A stretch of 64,000 nucleotides of DNA from an uncultured Kordia sp. Lineage in GTDB: Bacteria; Bacteroidota; Bacteroidia; Flavobacteriales; Flavobacteriaceae. The notes beneath the pieces were generated by a model. It did not search any database. It saw nothing but the letters and a program-made list of their open reading frames with translations, and was not told where the DNA came from. The stretch is from NCBI RefSeq assembly GCF_947496985.1, contig NZ_CANMEZ010000002.1:1-64000 (forward strand). The letters run 5' to 3'. This document shows, piece by piece, positions 18,721 through 27,575 of this stretch (positions within the stretch are counted from its first letter, which is position 1; each line of letters opens with the position of its first letter). A program made the position numbers and the translations under genes.

Positions 18721-21700
18721 TTAGTTTTCTGGTAATTGTTCTTGAATTTGATATGTACTAAAGTTCAAAAAGTTTCCTGGATGTGCCAGTACATTTTGAA
18801 GAATGAAAGGTGTATCAGGTGTCGTTCCTGTATATTGCGTATTACCATCCATATTGATATCATGTATATCATATCCTTCTAAAAGGTATGTAGGAAAATT
18901 AAGAAAGTTTCCTGAATCATTTAATACTATAGACAAAATACTAGGCGTATCAGGAGTAGTTCCTGAATATTGTACGATGTCATCACCATTTACATTACCT
19001 GCCCACATTGCAATAATACCACTTGGCATTCCAAAAGTTGTTTGCGAATTACTTCCAAAAGTAATTTGATTATTCGCATCAGTAAAATCGACTACTGTAG
19101 CTGTTCCGTTTAAATTGATGGTATTATTTGTCATAATACCTAAATGATTTCTATGCTTAATTGCTACATAATAATTACCAGCGCTTTGTGTAAAGACTAA
19201 AGAAGAAGTTCCATCTACTCCAACAATATCTCCATCACGTTGTATTAATGCCGATTGCGCATCCAAAATGGTTGTATTGGTTGTAGCATCTCTTAATTCA
19301 ACCCAAATCCAATCTACAATTGCATCATTTCCTGTAATAGTAAAGACCGCAGCATCACATGTTGCTCCATCTGTATATGGAGTTGTTGTTGGCAAATCGT
19401 TTCCATCTCTTAAATTGTCATTCATTATGGTACCGCTAACTCCTAAAAGTGCACCTTGTAAAAACACTCTTGGCAACACAGAAAGTGATGCTGCGTTTTC
19501 GTAAGCTCCTATATCTACGGTTGTGTCTTGTATACGATTGTTATTTACAACATCGGTAGTACCAATTACATATGTATTATTTCCAGCATTGATTGCTGGT
19601 GATGAACCCATTAGTGTATAATCTCCCGAAGCAGCATCTGTAAACATAGGATTTGCGTTAGATGTGCTGGTTTGATTTCCTGCTGAAACACCCGTAAAGT
19701 TACTTTCATCAATTGAATTATTTACAGTCATACTTGTTACAGCAACTGTATGTCCGTTTGTAATAGGACGAGTAACAGCATTACTTGCACCTCTATTTCC
19801 ATAAAATATTGAATTTGAAACTGTCAATGCGTGTGTTCCTCCATTGATAGAACGACTTGCGCTAAATGTTCCTCTATTTGTAGATGCGCGTGTTCCAATA
19901 TCTGTATTATCAACAAATGTACAGTTACTTACTGTTGATGTTAATGAACTACTTGTTCCATTAGCACGTAACCAAGCAGCACTTCCTGTAAATCCTTGAT
20001 TAACTCCTGAGTCTCTTGTTGTATTATTATAGAATAAACTGTTTGCCAATGTAACGGTGTAATTCACATTATTTTCATTAATGGTATATACTCCTGCGGC
20101 ATAGTTTCCTAAATTATCATAAAAAATACTGTTTAAGACACTTATTGTTTCACCATTAGCACATCGTGCAAATATTGCTGAGCCACCTACGGAAACATTT
20201 TCACGGAATTTACTATTTGTAATGACTAAATTATTTACACCTGTGTTTTTATAAATTCCTCCTCCTAAACGATCGTCTCCAGAACTCGCCGTAGCTTGTC
20301 CTCCAGAAACTACAATTCCATCAATAGTAACACTTTGCCCTGTTACCTCAACCACATGATATAAGTTTTCATTACGTCCACCACCATTAAAAGTTAGTAC
20401 GGTATCATCTCCATTTACATCTCCTGAAAGAATGGTTTCATTTGTAACAAAATCACGTTCCGAAAGTTGTGTTTCTGTTCCGTTGAATCCTCCATAAATT
20501 GTTATGTTGTCATTTGTAATCATAAAAGAGTTTGAACGACTTGTTCCTGCTGGCTTGTAGGTTCCGGCAGCAATCCATAATACATCATCATCACTTGCAA
20601 CAGCTAAAGCCGTTTCTAATGATGTATAAGCATTTGCCCAACCACTTCCATTATTTGCGCCTGTAGCATTTGCATTTACAAAAATTGGCACTTTAAACCC
20701 TACTGTATGTAGTTCAAACGCACTCGGATTTCCTGAGCAGTTTGCACGTAAGTAGATATCATAAAAGTTAGAACTTAATCCTGTAAGTAGCTGACTGTTT
20801 CCTGAGATTCCATTGATTGCTGTTCCGTTCCCAATAGGCATTCCGCTTACTACATATACTAAATCAATTGTATCTCCCGTATCAAATGGATGATTCCAAG
20901 TAAGTGTTGCTTCAGTAGCAACAGTTGTACTTGGTGTAAGTGTTACGTTAAAGAATTCGCCACAATTCGCACTGAATTCATACGCTCCCAAATCTACAGT
21001 AGTGTCAAAAATACGTTGATTACCATCTATATCTTCTGTAATATCTACAGGTAAAAAGTTGTTATTTCCTGCGTTAATTCCTGGTGAAGCAAGTTGCAGT
21101 GTTAAGTCGGTTGCGCTAGTAAATAAGGGATCGAGATTGATTCCTCCTTCTTGTCCTCCTTCCACTATAGAATTACTTACGACTGCAAAAGGAGCTACTA
21201 TCGTGTTTAATGGTGTATTACTTCCGTTTCCGTAAATGATACAGTTACTGATGGTTGAAGAAGAAGTAGCTCTTGCCGAAATTACTTTTCCATTTTGTGC
21301 CGTATTATTTGTAAATGTACTATTTATGATATCTACCAATACTACATTTGCTCCTCCATTTGCTCTGAATAAAGTAATACATGAAGGCGTGTCTCTAAAT
21401 ATTTGCGAAGTATTTTCTGTGAAAACACAGTTTACAATTTGTCCAGCAATAGTAGCTCCATTTAATCCTAAATAATATAATGCTGATCCTCTTTCGGAAT
21501 AGTTAGAACGTATTTTAGAGTTTGTAAAATCTACTTTATAACTAACTGATGATGAAGGATTTTGTATGTATGAACCAAAACCACTTCCGTAGTTGGAACT
21601 GTTATTTTCTATGATACAATTATTAAATCGAGCCTCTACTCGATCACCATTATTTACTAATGCTGTATAGATTGCAGCGCCATTTCCGTTATCAATTCGA

Positions 21701-23229
21701 TTTGCTACAGATCCTGTTAATGTTCCTCCACCAGGAGCATTTGCATCTGCAATGGTAATTCCATCAATTAAAACATCCGTCATATCTTCTCTTAAAGAGA
21801 TTAAATGATAAATATTATCAGCTCTACTGCTGTCTGTTATATTAACTGTTCCGTTATCATTTCCTTGTATATCTCCACTAAGTTTTGTGATATTTGTTGC
21901 AGGGTCACGTTGTGACAACATTGTTTCCGTTCCGTTAAATCCGCCATATATTTTTACTAGTGTTGGAATGGTAAATGTTGCTGTTTTCGGGTCTGGATTT
22001 GTAGTTACAGGTATATATGTTCCGTCAGCTATCCAAATGGTACGTTCTGTTCCTACAGCAATTCCTATTAGCGCATCATTTAAACTAGTATAAGCATTCG
22101 TCCAACTAGAACCGTCATTAGCGCCTGTAGCATTAATATCAACATAGACTCTTTCTTGTACAGCAGTTGTTGTGATAGAAGCAACATTTGACCAACCAGA
22201 TAAAACTCCATTACATATACTTCTTACGTAAATGTCATACGCCGTTGTTGGCATTAAATTGTTTAATGTATATGGACTTGCGCCTACGTTTGAAACAATT
22301 GTTCCTGTTGTTGGATCTCCGCCTGGAGTTGTATAAGAAACATCCCAAGAAGTTTGATCTGGTGTGCCCATCCAAGATAAATCAACTGAATTTGATTGCA
22401 CATTTGTAGCTGTAAATTGTGTAGGTATACAGCTATCAACATCATTTAAGAGTAAACTTACTTCTGCTGTACTTAACGTTCTGTTATACCAACGAATATC
22501 GTCAATTGCGTCTCCGTACACACGATCGGAGATTAAATTTCCGTTTTTGTTATTCCCAACAGTTACACGTTCATTAGGGAATAGTATTGCATAAATTTGT
22601 CCTGCTTGCGCTGGCGGCGTACTTGTTCTTGTCAATGTATTATCTAAAATACCATCAATGTATAAGTTGTACTGATAGTGTATGTTTCCTCCAATAGCTC
22701 CTGTATCTATTGTTAATGTAACATGATGCCAATTGTTATCGGCCACAAAAGCATTACTTCTAAAGCCGTGAGCGCCTGTAAAGAATGTAGTTTCTGAAGC
22801 TTGCATGAAATTATATCCATATTGATAATTTGCATTTAAGTCAATTTTCCCTTCATCTAAGGCTAGAAAAAAACCTGTTTGTGTACTAGTTGGAATTCGC
22901 ACAGTTCGTCCATGATAATCAATAATAGCACGATCAAAAGTATCGTTTGTATTTGTTTTAATCCAAAAACTCACAGATGCTCTGTAACCAGAAACAACTT
23001 GTGACGTAAATAAAAAGGAATTGTTTAATGCTATTGCATTTACAGGAGCGCCTTCACGATCCGTTACTGTGGTAATTGTTCCTCCTGATTGTGTTAGGTT
23101 ATCAGATCCAACAGTTGTATTATAGCTTCCGTTTGTAAATAGGTATTCATGCGTTAATCCATTAGTTGGGATTTGCGCAAATGAAACACTTACAACAAAG
23201 AGAAATAGGGAAAATACTTTTGCCTTCAT
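18721..23229 (-). CDS. large secreted LamG / Fn3 / beta-helix surface protein
   Basis: The 1,502-residue precursor has a signal peptide (MKAKVFSLFLFVVSVSFAQ). Domains in order are a LamG/concanavalin-like sandwich (about 25-260, GLTHEYLFTNGS and VSFWIKTN), an Fn3 domain (about 270-355, VDLSWMG), and two right-handed beta-helix units (about 360-800 and 850-1240). Each helix unit opens with GANxGSxWxNAYTSL and IWIADGTY-like motifs. The C-terminus (about 1250-1502) has two NxDGxxQYxGTTPDTP repeats and ends QEQLPEN, with no type A sorting domain. It is probably an adhesin or glycan-binding protein. A core promoter lies 28 nt upstream, and a two-component system lies upstream on the same strand. 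Confidence 0.88.
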   Translation of the reverse strand: MKAKVFSLFLFVVSVSFAQIPTNGLTHEYLFTNGSYNTTVGSDNLTQSGGTITTVTDREGAPVNAIALNNSFLFTSQVVSGYRASVSFWIKTNTNDTFDRAIIDYHGRTVRIPTSTQTGFFLALDEGKIDLNANYQYGYNFMQASETTFFTGAHGFRSNAFVADNNWHHVTLTIDTGAIGGNIHYQYNLYIDGILDNTLTRTSTPPAQAGQIYAILFPNERVTVGNNKNGNLISDRVYGDAIDDIRWYNRTLSTAEVSLLLNDVDSCIPTQFTATNVQSNSVDLSWMGTPDQTSWDVSYTTPGGDPTTGTIVSNVGASPYTLNNLMPTTAYDIYVRSICNGVLSGWSNVASITTTAVQERVYVDINATGANDGSSWTNAYTSLNDALIGIAVGTERTIWIADGTYIPVTTNPDPKTATFTIPTLVKIYGGFNGTETMLSQRDPATNITKLSGDIQGNDNGTVNITDSSRADNIYHLISLREDMTDVLIDGITIADANAPGGGTLTGSVANRIDNGNGAAIYTALVNNGDRVEARFNNCIIENNSSNYGSGFGSYIQNPSSSVSYKVDFTNSKIRSNYSERGSALYYLGLNGATIAGQIVNCVFTENTSQIFRDTPSCITLFRANGGANVVLVDIINSTFTNNTAQNGKVISARATSSSTISNCIIYGNGSNTPLNTIVAPFAVVSNSIVEGGQEGGINLDPLFTSATDLTLQLASPGINAGNNNFLPVDITEDIDGNQRIFDTTVDLGAYEFSANCGEFFNVTLTPSTTVATEATLTWNHPFDTGDTIDLVYVVSGMPIGNGTAINGISGNSQLLTGLSSNFYDIYLRANCSGNPSAFELHTVGFKVPIFVNANATGANNGSGWANAYTSLETALAVASDDDVLWIAAGTYKPAGTSRSNSFMITNDNITIYGGFNGTETQLSERDFVTNETILSGDVNGDDTVLTFNGGGRNENLYHVVEVTGQSVTIDGIVVSGGQATASSGDDRLGGGIYKNTGVNNLVITNSKFRENVSVGGSAIFARCANGETISVLNSIFYDNLGNYAAGVYTINENNVNYTVTLANSLFYNNTTRDSGVNQGFTGSAAWLRANGTSSSLTSTVSNCTFVDNTDIGTRASTNRGTFSASRSINGGTHALTVSNSIFYGNRGASNAVTRPITNGHTVAVTSMTVNNSIDESNFTGVSAGNQTSTSNANPMFTDAASGDYTLMGSSPAINAGNNTYVIGTTDVVNNNRIQDTTVDIGAYENAASLSVLPRVFLQGALLGVSGTIMNDNLRDGNDLPTTTPYTDGATCDAAVFTITGNDAIVDWIWVELRDATTNTTILDAQSALIQRDGDIVGVDGTSSLVFTQSAGNYYVAIKHRNHLGIMTNNTINLNGTATVVDFTDANNQITFGSNSQTTFGMPSGIIAMWAGNVNGDDIVQYSGTTPDTPSILSIVLNDSGNFLNFPTYLLEGYDIHDINMDGNTQYTGTTPDTPFILQNVLAHPGNFLNFSTYQIQEQLPEN

Positions 23230-23256
23230 TATAATATAATTTATAGTTTATGACAG

Positions 23257-23264
23257 CAAAAATA
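23257..23264 (-). promoter_or_regulatory. TATTTTTG promoter core (minus strand)
   Basis: Plus-strand CAAAAATA reads TATTTTTG on the minus strand, 27 nt upstream of the adhesin start at 23229. The adhesin can therefore be transcribed apart from the two-component genes. Confidence 0.5.
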
Positions 23265-23325
23265 TTTACCAGTTTACCTATTTTGTACTTCATCTTCTGA
23301 AAGTCAGTTTTGAACTGCTAAACGA

Positions 23326-24078
23326 TTATCCTATGTTTTGTACAATGGCTAAAAATTCTTCTTTTTTGTCTTTAGAAATAGAAACCGTTTCGTTATTATC
23401 CATCACAATATAACCGCCATCTTTTTTGATATATTCTTTTATATATTTTAGATTGATAAGGTAGGAACGATGCGGCCTGTAGAAGATATTTATTTTTTCT
23501 AATAAGGACACAAAATGCTTTAATGGCTTACTAACCAATATTTCAGAATCGTTAACTGTGGTAATTTTCGTGTACATTCCGTCAGCTTCTAGAATAATGA
23601 TTTCATTAAAATCTACAAATTTGAATCCGTCTGAAAACGGCAATCCTATTTTGTTAAAATTAGAAGATGCTAAACTCGATTTGAGTTCTTCCAGCTTTAT
23701 GTTTATTTGTGATTTCCCAATGTGTTTAAGGGCTTTTTCTACTGATTCTTGCACTTGTGTTGCGCGTACAGGTTTTAGGAGGTAATCAATTGCTGACAAT
23801 TGAAATGCTTTGATAGCATATTCACTATATGCCGTTGTAAATATGATTTCAAAGTTAAAATTATCTTTTTCTATAAAATTTAAGATTTCTAATCCAGAAT
23901 GCTGTGGCATTTCAATGTCTAAAAATACAATTTGTGGTTGTTTTTCTTTGATCAATTTTATACCCGAAAGTAAATCTTCAGCTTCAAATATTTCAGTGAT
24001 TTTTGGGCAATTCTCTGAAATTAAAATCTGGAGTAGATTCCTTGCTTTTCGTTCGTCGTCAATGATGATTACTTTCAT
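23326..24078 (-). CDS. LytTR-family response regulator
   Basis: The 250-residue protein has a receiver domain (1-118: IIDDERKAR, phospho-acceptor Asp54 in VFLDIEMPQ, Lys in LLKPV) and a C-terminal LytTR DNA-binding domain (about 150-248, with FYRPHRSYLINLKYIKEY). It would be phosphorylated by the kinase encoded 26 nt upstream in the same operon. LytTR regulators bind paired short sites and often control cell-surface or extracellular functions. The next gene downstream is the 1,502-residue surface protein, the most obvious candidate target. Confidence 0.93.
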   Translation of the reverse strand: MKVIIIDDERKARNLLQILISENCPKITEIFEAEDLLSGIKLIKEKQPQIVFLDIEMPQHSGLEILNFIEKDNFNFEIIFTTAYSEYAIKAFQLSAIDYLLKPVRATQVQESVEKALKHIGKSQINIKLEELKSSLASSNFNKIGLPFSDGFKFVDFNEIIILEADGMYTKITTVNDSEILVSKPLKHFVSLLEKINIFYRPHRSYLINLKYIKEYIKKDGGYIVMDNNETVSISKDKKEEFLAIVQNIG

Positions 24079-24104
24079 GTTATTTTTGTTGTATGCTTTA
24101 GCTG

Positions 24105-27029
24105 CTAATTTTTTGTAATTGGAATTGTGATAATCACTTTTGTTCCATTTGGTTGTTTTGTATTTTTATCGTGTAAATCTTCTATGGTAACTCCTACACG
24201 TTTTTCTTTTCCATAATTGAGTAAATTCAATCGATCTTGTGTAGCTTGTGTTCCAAACGATTTATACATTTTATCTTTTTTTGCTTTTAACTCTAGCGCT
24301 TTTTCTCTTCCCACACCATTGTCTTCAATAATACAAATGATGGTGCTTTCTGTTTCTGAACCTTTCAATTCAATCGTTAGCAAACGATTGTCTTTTTTGT
24401 GTAACAGCCCATGTTTTAGAGCGTTTTCTACATATGGTTGAATCAACATGGTTGGGATCATGCACGTTTCTGTATCTATGTTGCGAATGTGCATGAAGTA
24501 TTTAAGTTTATCTTCAAAACGAAGTTGTTCTAATTCTAAATACATTTCTAAACAATCAACTTCATCTTGAACAGAAATCATCCCTTTATTACTATGATTC
24601 AGATAGGTACGAATTAAATCGGCGAATTTCCCCAGATAATCACTTGCCAAGTTTTTTTTATTAAGAATAATGTATTCTTGAATCGAATTCAACGCATTGA
24701 ATATGAAATGTGGATTCATTTGCGAACGTAAATTTTCTAGTTTTAAAAATACCAATTCGCGTTCTTGCGCCAATTTCTCTAGCTCTTTGTTTTTTTGTTT
24801 ATCTCTCTTTTTAAGAGTGTTTCGGTAATACAACACAATCAACAATAACATAGATAAAACTGAACTTATAATAAACCATGGACGTTTCCAAAAAGGGCTT
24901 TTTATGGAAAAATCAACTGATATTACTTCAGATTCTCCTGCCAAGGACATTGAAACTGCTTTTACTTGAAATGTATAATTTCCGACTGGCAAACTGTTGT
25001 ATTTCACAAAATCAATTCCTTCATCTACGGGAATCCAATTTTCATTAAATCCGAGCAATCTACTTTGGTATCGAATGTCTTCTTTTGATCGAAAACCATT
25101 TGAATTAAAGCTTAGTTTTATGGCATTTTGAGAATATGGAAGTTTGTATGCTCTTTGCAATAACGTATCTTTTTCATTGATTTGAATCCCTGTAAAGTAT
25201 ATTTCTGGTCTTGGTCTTGATTGAAATACCGTTTCACGATCTAGTGTAAATATATTTTTATTGGTAGCAAATACAACTTTGTCTTTAAAAGGAACAATAT
25301 CATTGACTAAATAGGTACTAACTCCATTACCTTTTGTTAAGGTTTTGAATGTTTTTGTTTTCGTATTTAAGAGTTGAATTCCTTTGTTAGTAACAATCCA
25401 TATATCGTTGCCATCTCCTTTTATTTTTTGTATAAAATTAGAATTTAAGCCATTTTCTTTTTGGTAATTGACGATTACACTATCGTTTCGGATCCCATAT
25501 AAGCCATCTTTAAAAGTAGAAACCCAAATAATTCCATCGGCTGTTTTGGTGATATCTACCGAATGAATTCGCTTTCCTTGATAGCGAATCTTTGTTTTAT
25601 TAAATTCACGATCATATTTCACTAAATCATCAACATAACACACATAACTATTCTTGCTAATGGTGTCGTGAAATCCTATGTATGCACGAACATTTCCCAT
25701 TCGGTGGACTCGTTCTCCATTTTTAACTTTCACAGCTCCTTGAAAATTGGTATAGAAATACGTATCCTTTTCTAAGTATGACAAACTTCGTACATTTTGA
25801 ATCTTCCCTTCTAATCGATATTGTTTGGTTTTTAAATCATAAATAACACCTTGACTTTGCTGACTTATGTAAAGTAGTTGTTCGTTTTTATCGTAAAAAG
25901 CACAGTCTATTAAAGTATTATTGTGCAAATCGATATATTCTATTTCATTCGTATATATATTATATATACCAGCTTCTCCTTTGGCTGTTCCGAAGAAAAA
26001 TGATTCATCATTTATTTTTATAGTACATTTAAAATCTTCTATTCCGTTTGGAAATTTATAGGAATTGTTATTTATATTTGGAACTACAAAAACTCCATTT
26101 CGCAGTGTTGTAAACCAGTAATTTTCATTGACGTCAATTACCACTTTTGTTATATACTGATCTGTAAAATATCTATTTTCGTAGACCATTTCACCTTCTT
26201 TCAATATGTAAACCCAAACGCCATTAGAAGAAGAAACTAGTATTTTATCTCCATAAAAATCTAATCCAACAATATAACTCTCCGCCAATTCTTGTTCTAG
26301 TTTTTGTTTTTCATATCGCCCAGAATTTGCATCAAATAAATAGAGGTTTGAATGATTCTTTCTATCTATAAATCTCATATACGATCTTCCTTGATGACTT
26401 TCAATAATGGTTTTTCCAAGCGTTCTATATGATAAATCGTGGTATATTTCTTCAGAAGTAAGTCTATTGATGATATTTAACTCTAAATCTAGTGTTAAAA
26501 TTGCTTTACAATCCGTGATGAATATGACATCTTCAAATCTTTCGGGATTTCCAAGAAGTGCATCAGACAGCTTGATACGTGCTTCTATTTCTTTGGTTTC
26601 CAATGAAATTTTATAAGCGACCAATGCAGTAAATACTAGTAAGTGTTTTTCTGTGATTAAAAAGCTTGCCAATTGCCAACTTATCTCCTGACCTAAATCA
26701 ACAAATGTTATGAGTTCATTACCTTTTACATAAAAAAATTGCCCTGAAATATTACAACACCATACTCTTCCTAAATGATCTTCTTTGGGTTCAAAAACAG
26801 ATAAACCTCTCTTGTCTTTGTTGGTAAACACTTTAAATTCATTTCCATCATATCTGTAAAATCCTTTATCAGCGGCAAGCCATATAAAACCTTTACTATC
26901 TTCCATCATGTTGTAGAATTCTACATCAGGCAAATCGTCTTTTTCTGTAAACTGTGTGTATATTGGATGTTGTGCAAAAGCAACCCAAGTGAAAAGATAT
27001 ATAAGTAGGTAGGATATTTTTTTGACCAA
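24105..27029 (-). CDS. two-component propeller sensor histidine kinase (LytS-like kinase domain)
   Basis: I place the start at the TTG at 27029: this gives a clean signal peptide (VKKISYLLIYLFTWVAFAQ), and a promoter core (27051-27058) lies just upstream, which rules out the longer form from 27122. The 974-residue protein has a periplasmic two-bladed propeller sensor (about 20-640, Reg_prop repeats such as GFIWLAADKGFYRYDG), a Y_Y_Y domain (about 650-730) and one TM helix near 745-765. A coiled coil and a His_kinase domain (QMNPHFIFNALNS, His as phospho-donor) follow, then an ATPase domain (ENALKHG, EDNGVG). The signal is probably an extracellular polymer or its breakdown products. Confidence 0.92.
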   Translation of the reverse strand: MVKKISYLLIYLFTWVAFAQHPIYTQFTEKDDLPDVEFYNMMEDSKGFIWLAADKGFYRYDGNEFKVFTNKDKRGLSVFEPKEDHLGRVWCCNISGQFFYVKGNELITFVDLGQEISWQLASFLITEKHLLVFTALVAYKISLETKEIEARIKLSDALLGNPERFEDVIFITDCKAILTLDLELNIINRLTSEEIYHDLSYRTLGKTIIESHQGRSYMRFIDRKNHSNLYLFDANSGRYEKQKLEQELAESYIVGLDFYGDKILVSSSNGVWVYILKEGEMVYENRYFTDQYITKVVIDVNENYWFTTLRNGVFVVPNINNNSYKFPNGIEDFKCTIKINDESFFFGTAKGEAGIYNIYTNEIEYIDLHNNTLIDCAFYDKNEQLLYISQQSQGVIYDLKTKQYRLEGKIQNVRSLSYLEKDTYFYTNFQGAVKVKNGERVHRMGNVRAYIGFHDTISKNSYVCYVDDLVKYDREFNKTKIRYQGKRIHSVDITKTADGIIWVSTFKDGLYGIRNDSVIVNYQKENGLNSNFIQKIKGDGNDIWIVTNKGIQLLNTKTKTFKTLTKGNGVSTYLVNDIVPFKDKVVFATNKNIFTLDRETVFQSRPRPEIYFTGIQINEKDTLLQRAYKLPYSQNAIKLSFNSNGFRSKEDIRYQSRLLGFNENWIPVDEGIDFVKYNSLPVGNYTFQVKAVSMSLAGESEVISVDFSIKSPFWKRPWFIISSVLSMLLLIVLYYRNTLKKRDKQKNKELEKLAQERELVFLKLENLRSQMNPHFIFNALNSIQEYIILNKKNLASDYLGKFADLIRTYLNHSNKGMISVQDEVDCLEMYLELEQLRFEDKLKYFMHIRNIDTETCMIPTMLIQPYVENALKHGLLHKKDNRLLTIELKGSETESTIICIIEDNGVGREKALELKAKKDKMYKSFGTQATQDRLNLLNYGKEKRVGVTIEDLHDKNTKQPNGTKVIITIPITKN

Positions 27030-27050
27030 TGTATCTACATTTTTAACTTT

Positions 27051-27058
27051 CAAAGCTA
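27051..27058 (-). promoter_or_regulatory. TAGCTTTG promoter core (minus strand)
   Basis: Plus-strand CAAAGCTA reads TAGCTTTG on the minus strand, 21 nt upstream of the TTG at 27029. It supports that start for the sensor kinase. Confidence 0.5.
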
Positions 27059-27218
27059 CGATTTTATATTTTTCATCTTTTACCTTTTTTGCCGAAAACA
27101 GTTTTTGAATTGCTAAACACAAGCAAGTTGTAGCTAAATATATTTTCTAATACGATTACAATACGTAAATTGTAGTAATTTACTTTAAAAATACATTTAA
27201 TCTTTTACAGAAAAAAGG

Positions 27219-27575
27219 ATGGAAAAAAAATATTACGAAATAGCTTTACAATTCGAGTCATTAGATATTAAAAGTGCTATTGAACAACAGTTAGCAAATG
27301 ATACACATAAAGACATCATATTTGATGAAAACAGTGATGAACTCTATTCAGAAGATCCGTTAACACTTATGCTTGTAGTAGGGTTGGTCTCTGGAGCTGT
27401 TATAAAGGAAAGTGTCGGTTGGTTTTTTGAAATTTTGAAAAAGAAACTAAAAGGTTATAGCCAAAAGAAACAGATAACGAATGATTCAATTAGTGTAAAT
27501 GTTACTATTCTCAATGAGAAATATCAAGTTAATTATTATATAAAAGACGATTCTCAAGAAGTAAAAAAAGTATGA
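27219..27575 (+). CDS. small protein with one hydrophobic helix, first gene of a coupled pair
   Basis: The 118-residue protein begins with a strand-helix segment (KKYYEIALQFESLDIKSAIE), then an acidic linker (DENSDELYSEDP) and a hydrophobic helix at about 47-73 (LTLMLVVGLVSGAVIKESVG). A basic stretch (KKKLKGYSQKK) and a beta-strand tail (SISVNVTILNEKYQVNYYI) follow. The topology resembles the small effector-associated constant components described for bacterial conflict systems, but I cannot show homology. An AAAAAAGG precedes the ATG. Its stop overlaps the next start by 4 nt, so the two products are probably made together. Confidence 0.75.
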   Translation: MEKKYYEIALQFESLDIKSAIEQQLANDTHKDIIFDENSDELYSEDPLTLMLVVGLVSGAVIKESVGWFFEILKKKLKGYSQKKQITNDSISVNVTILNEKYQVNYYIKDDSQEVKKV

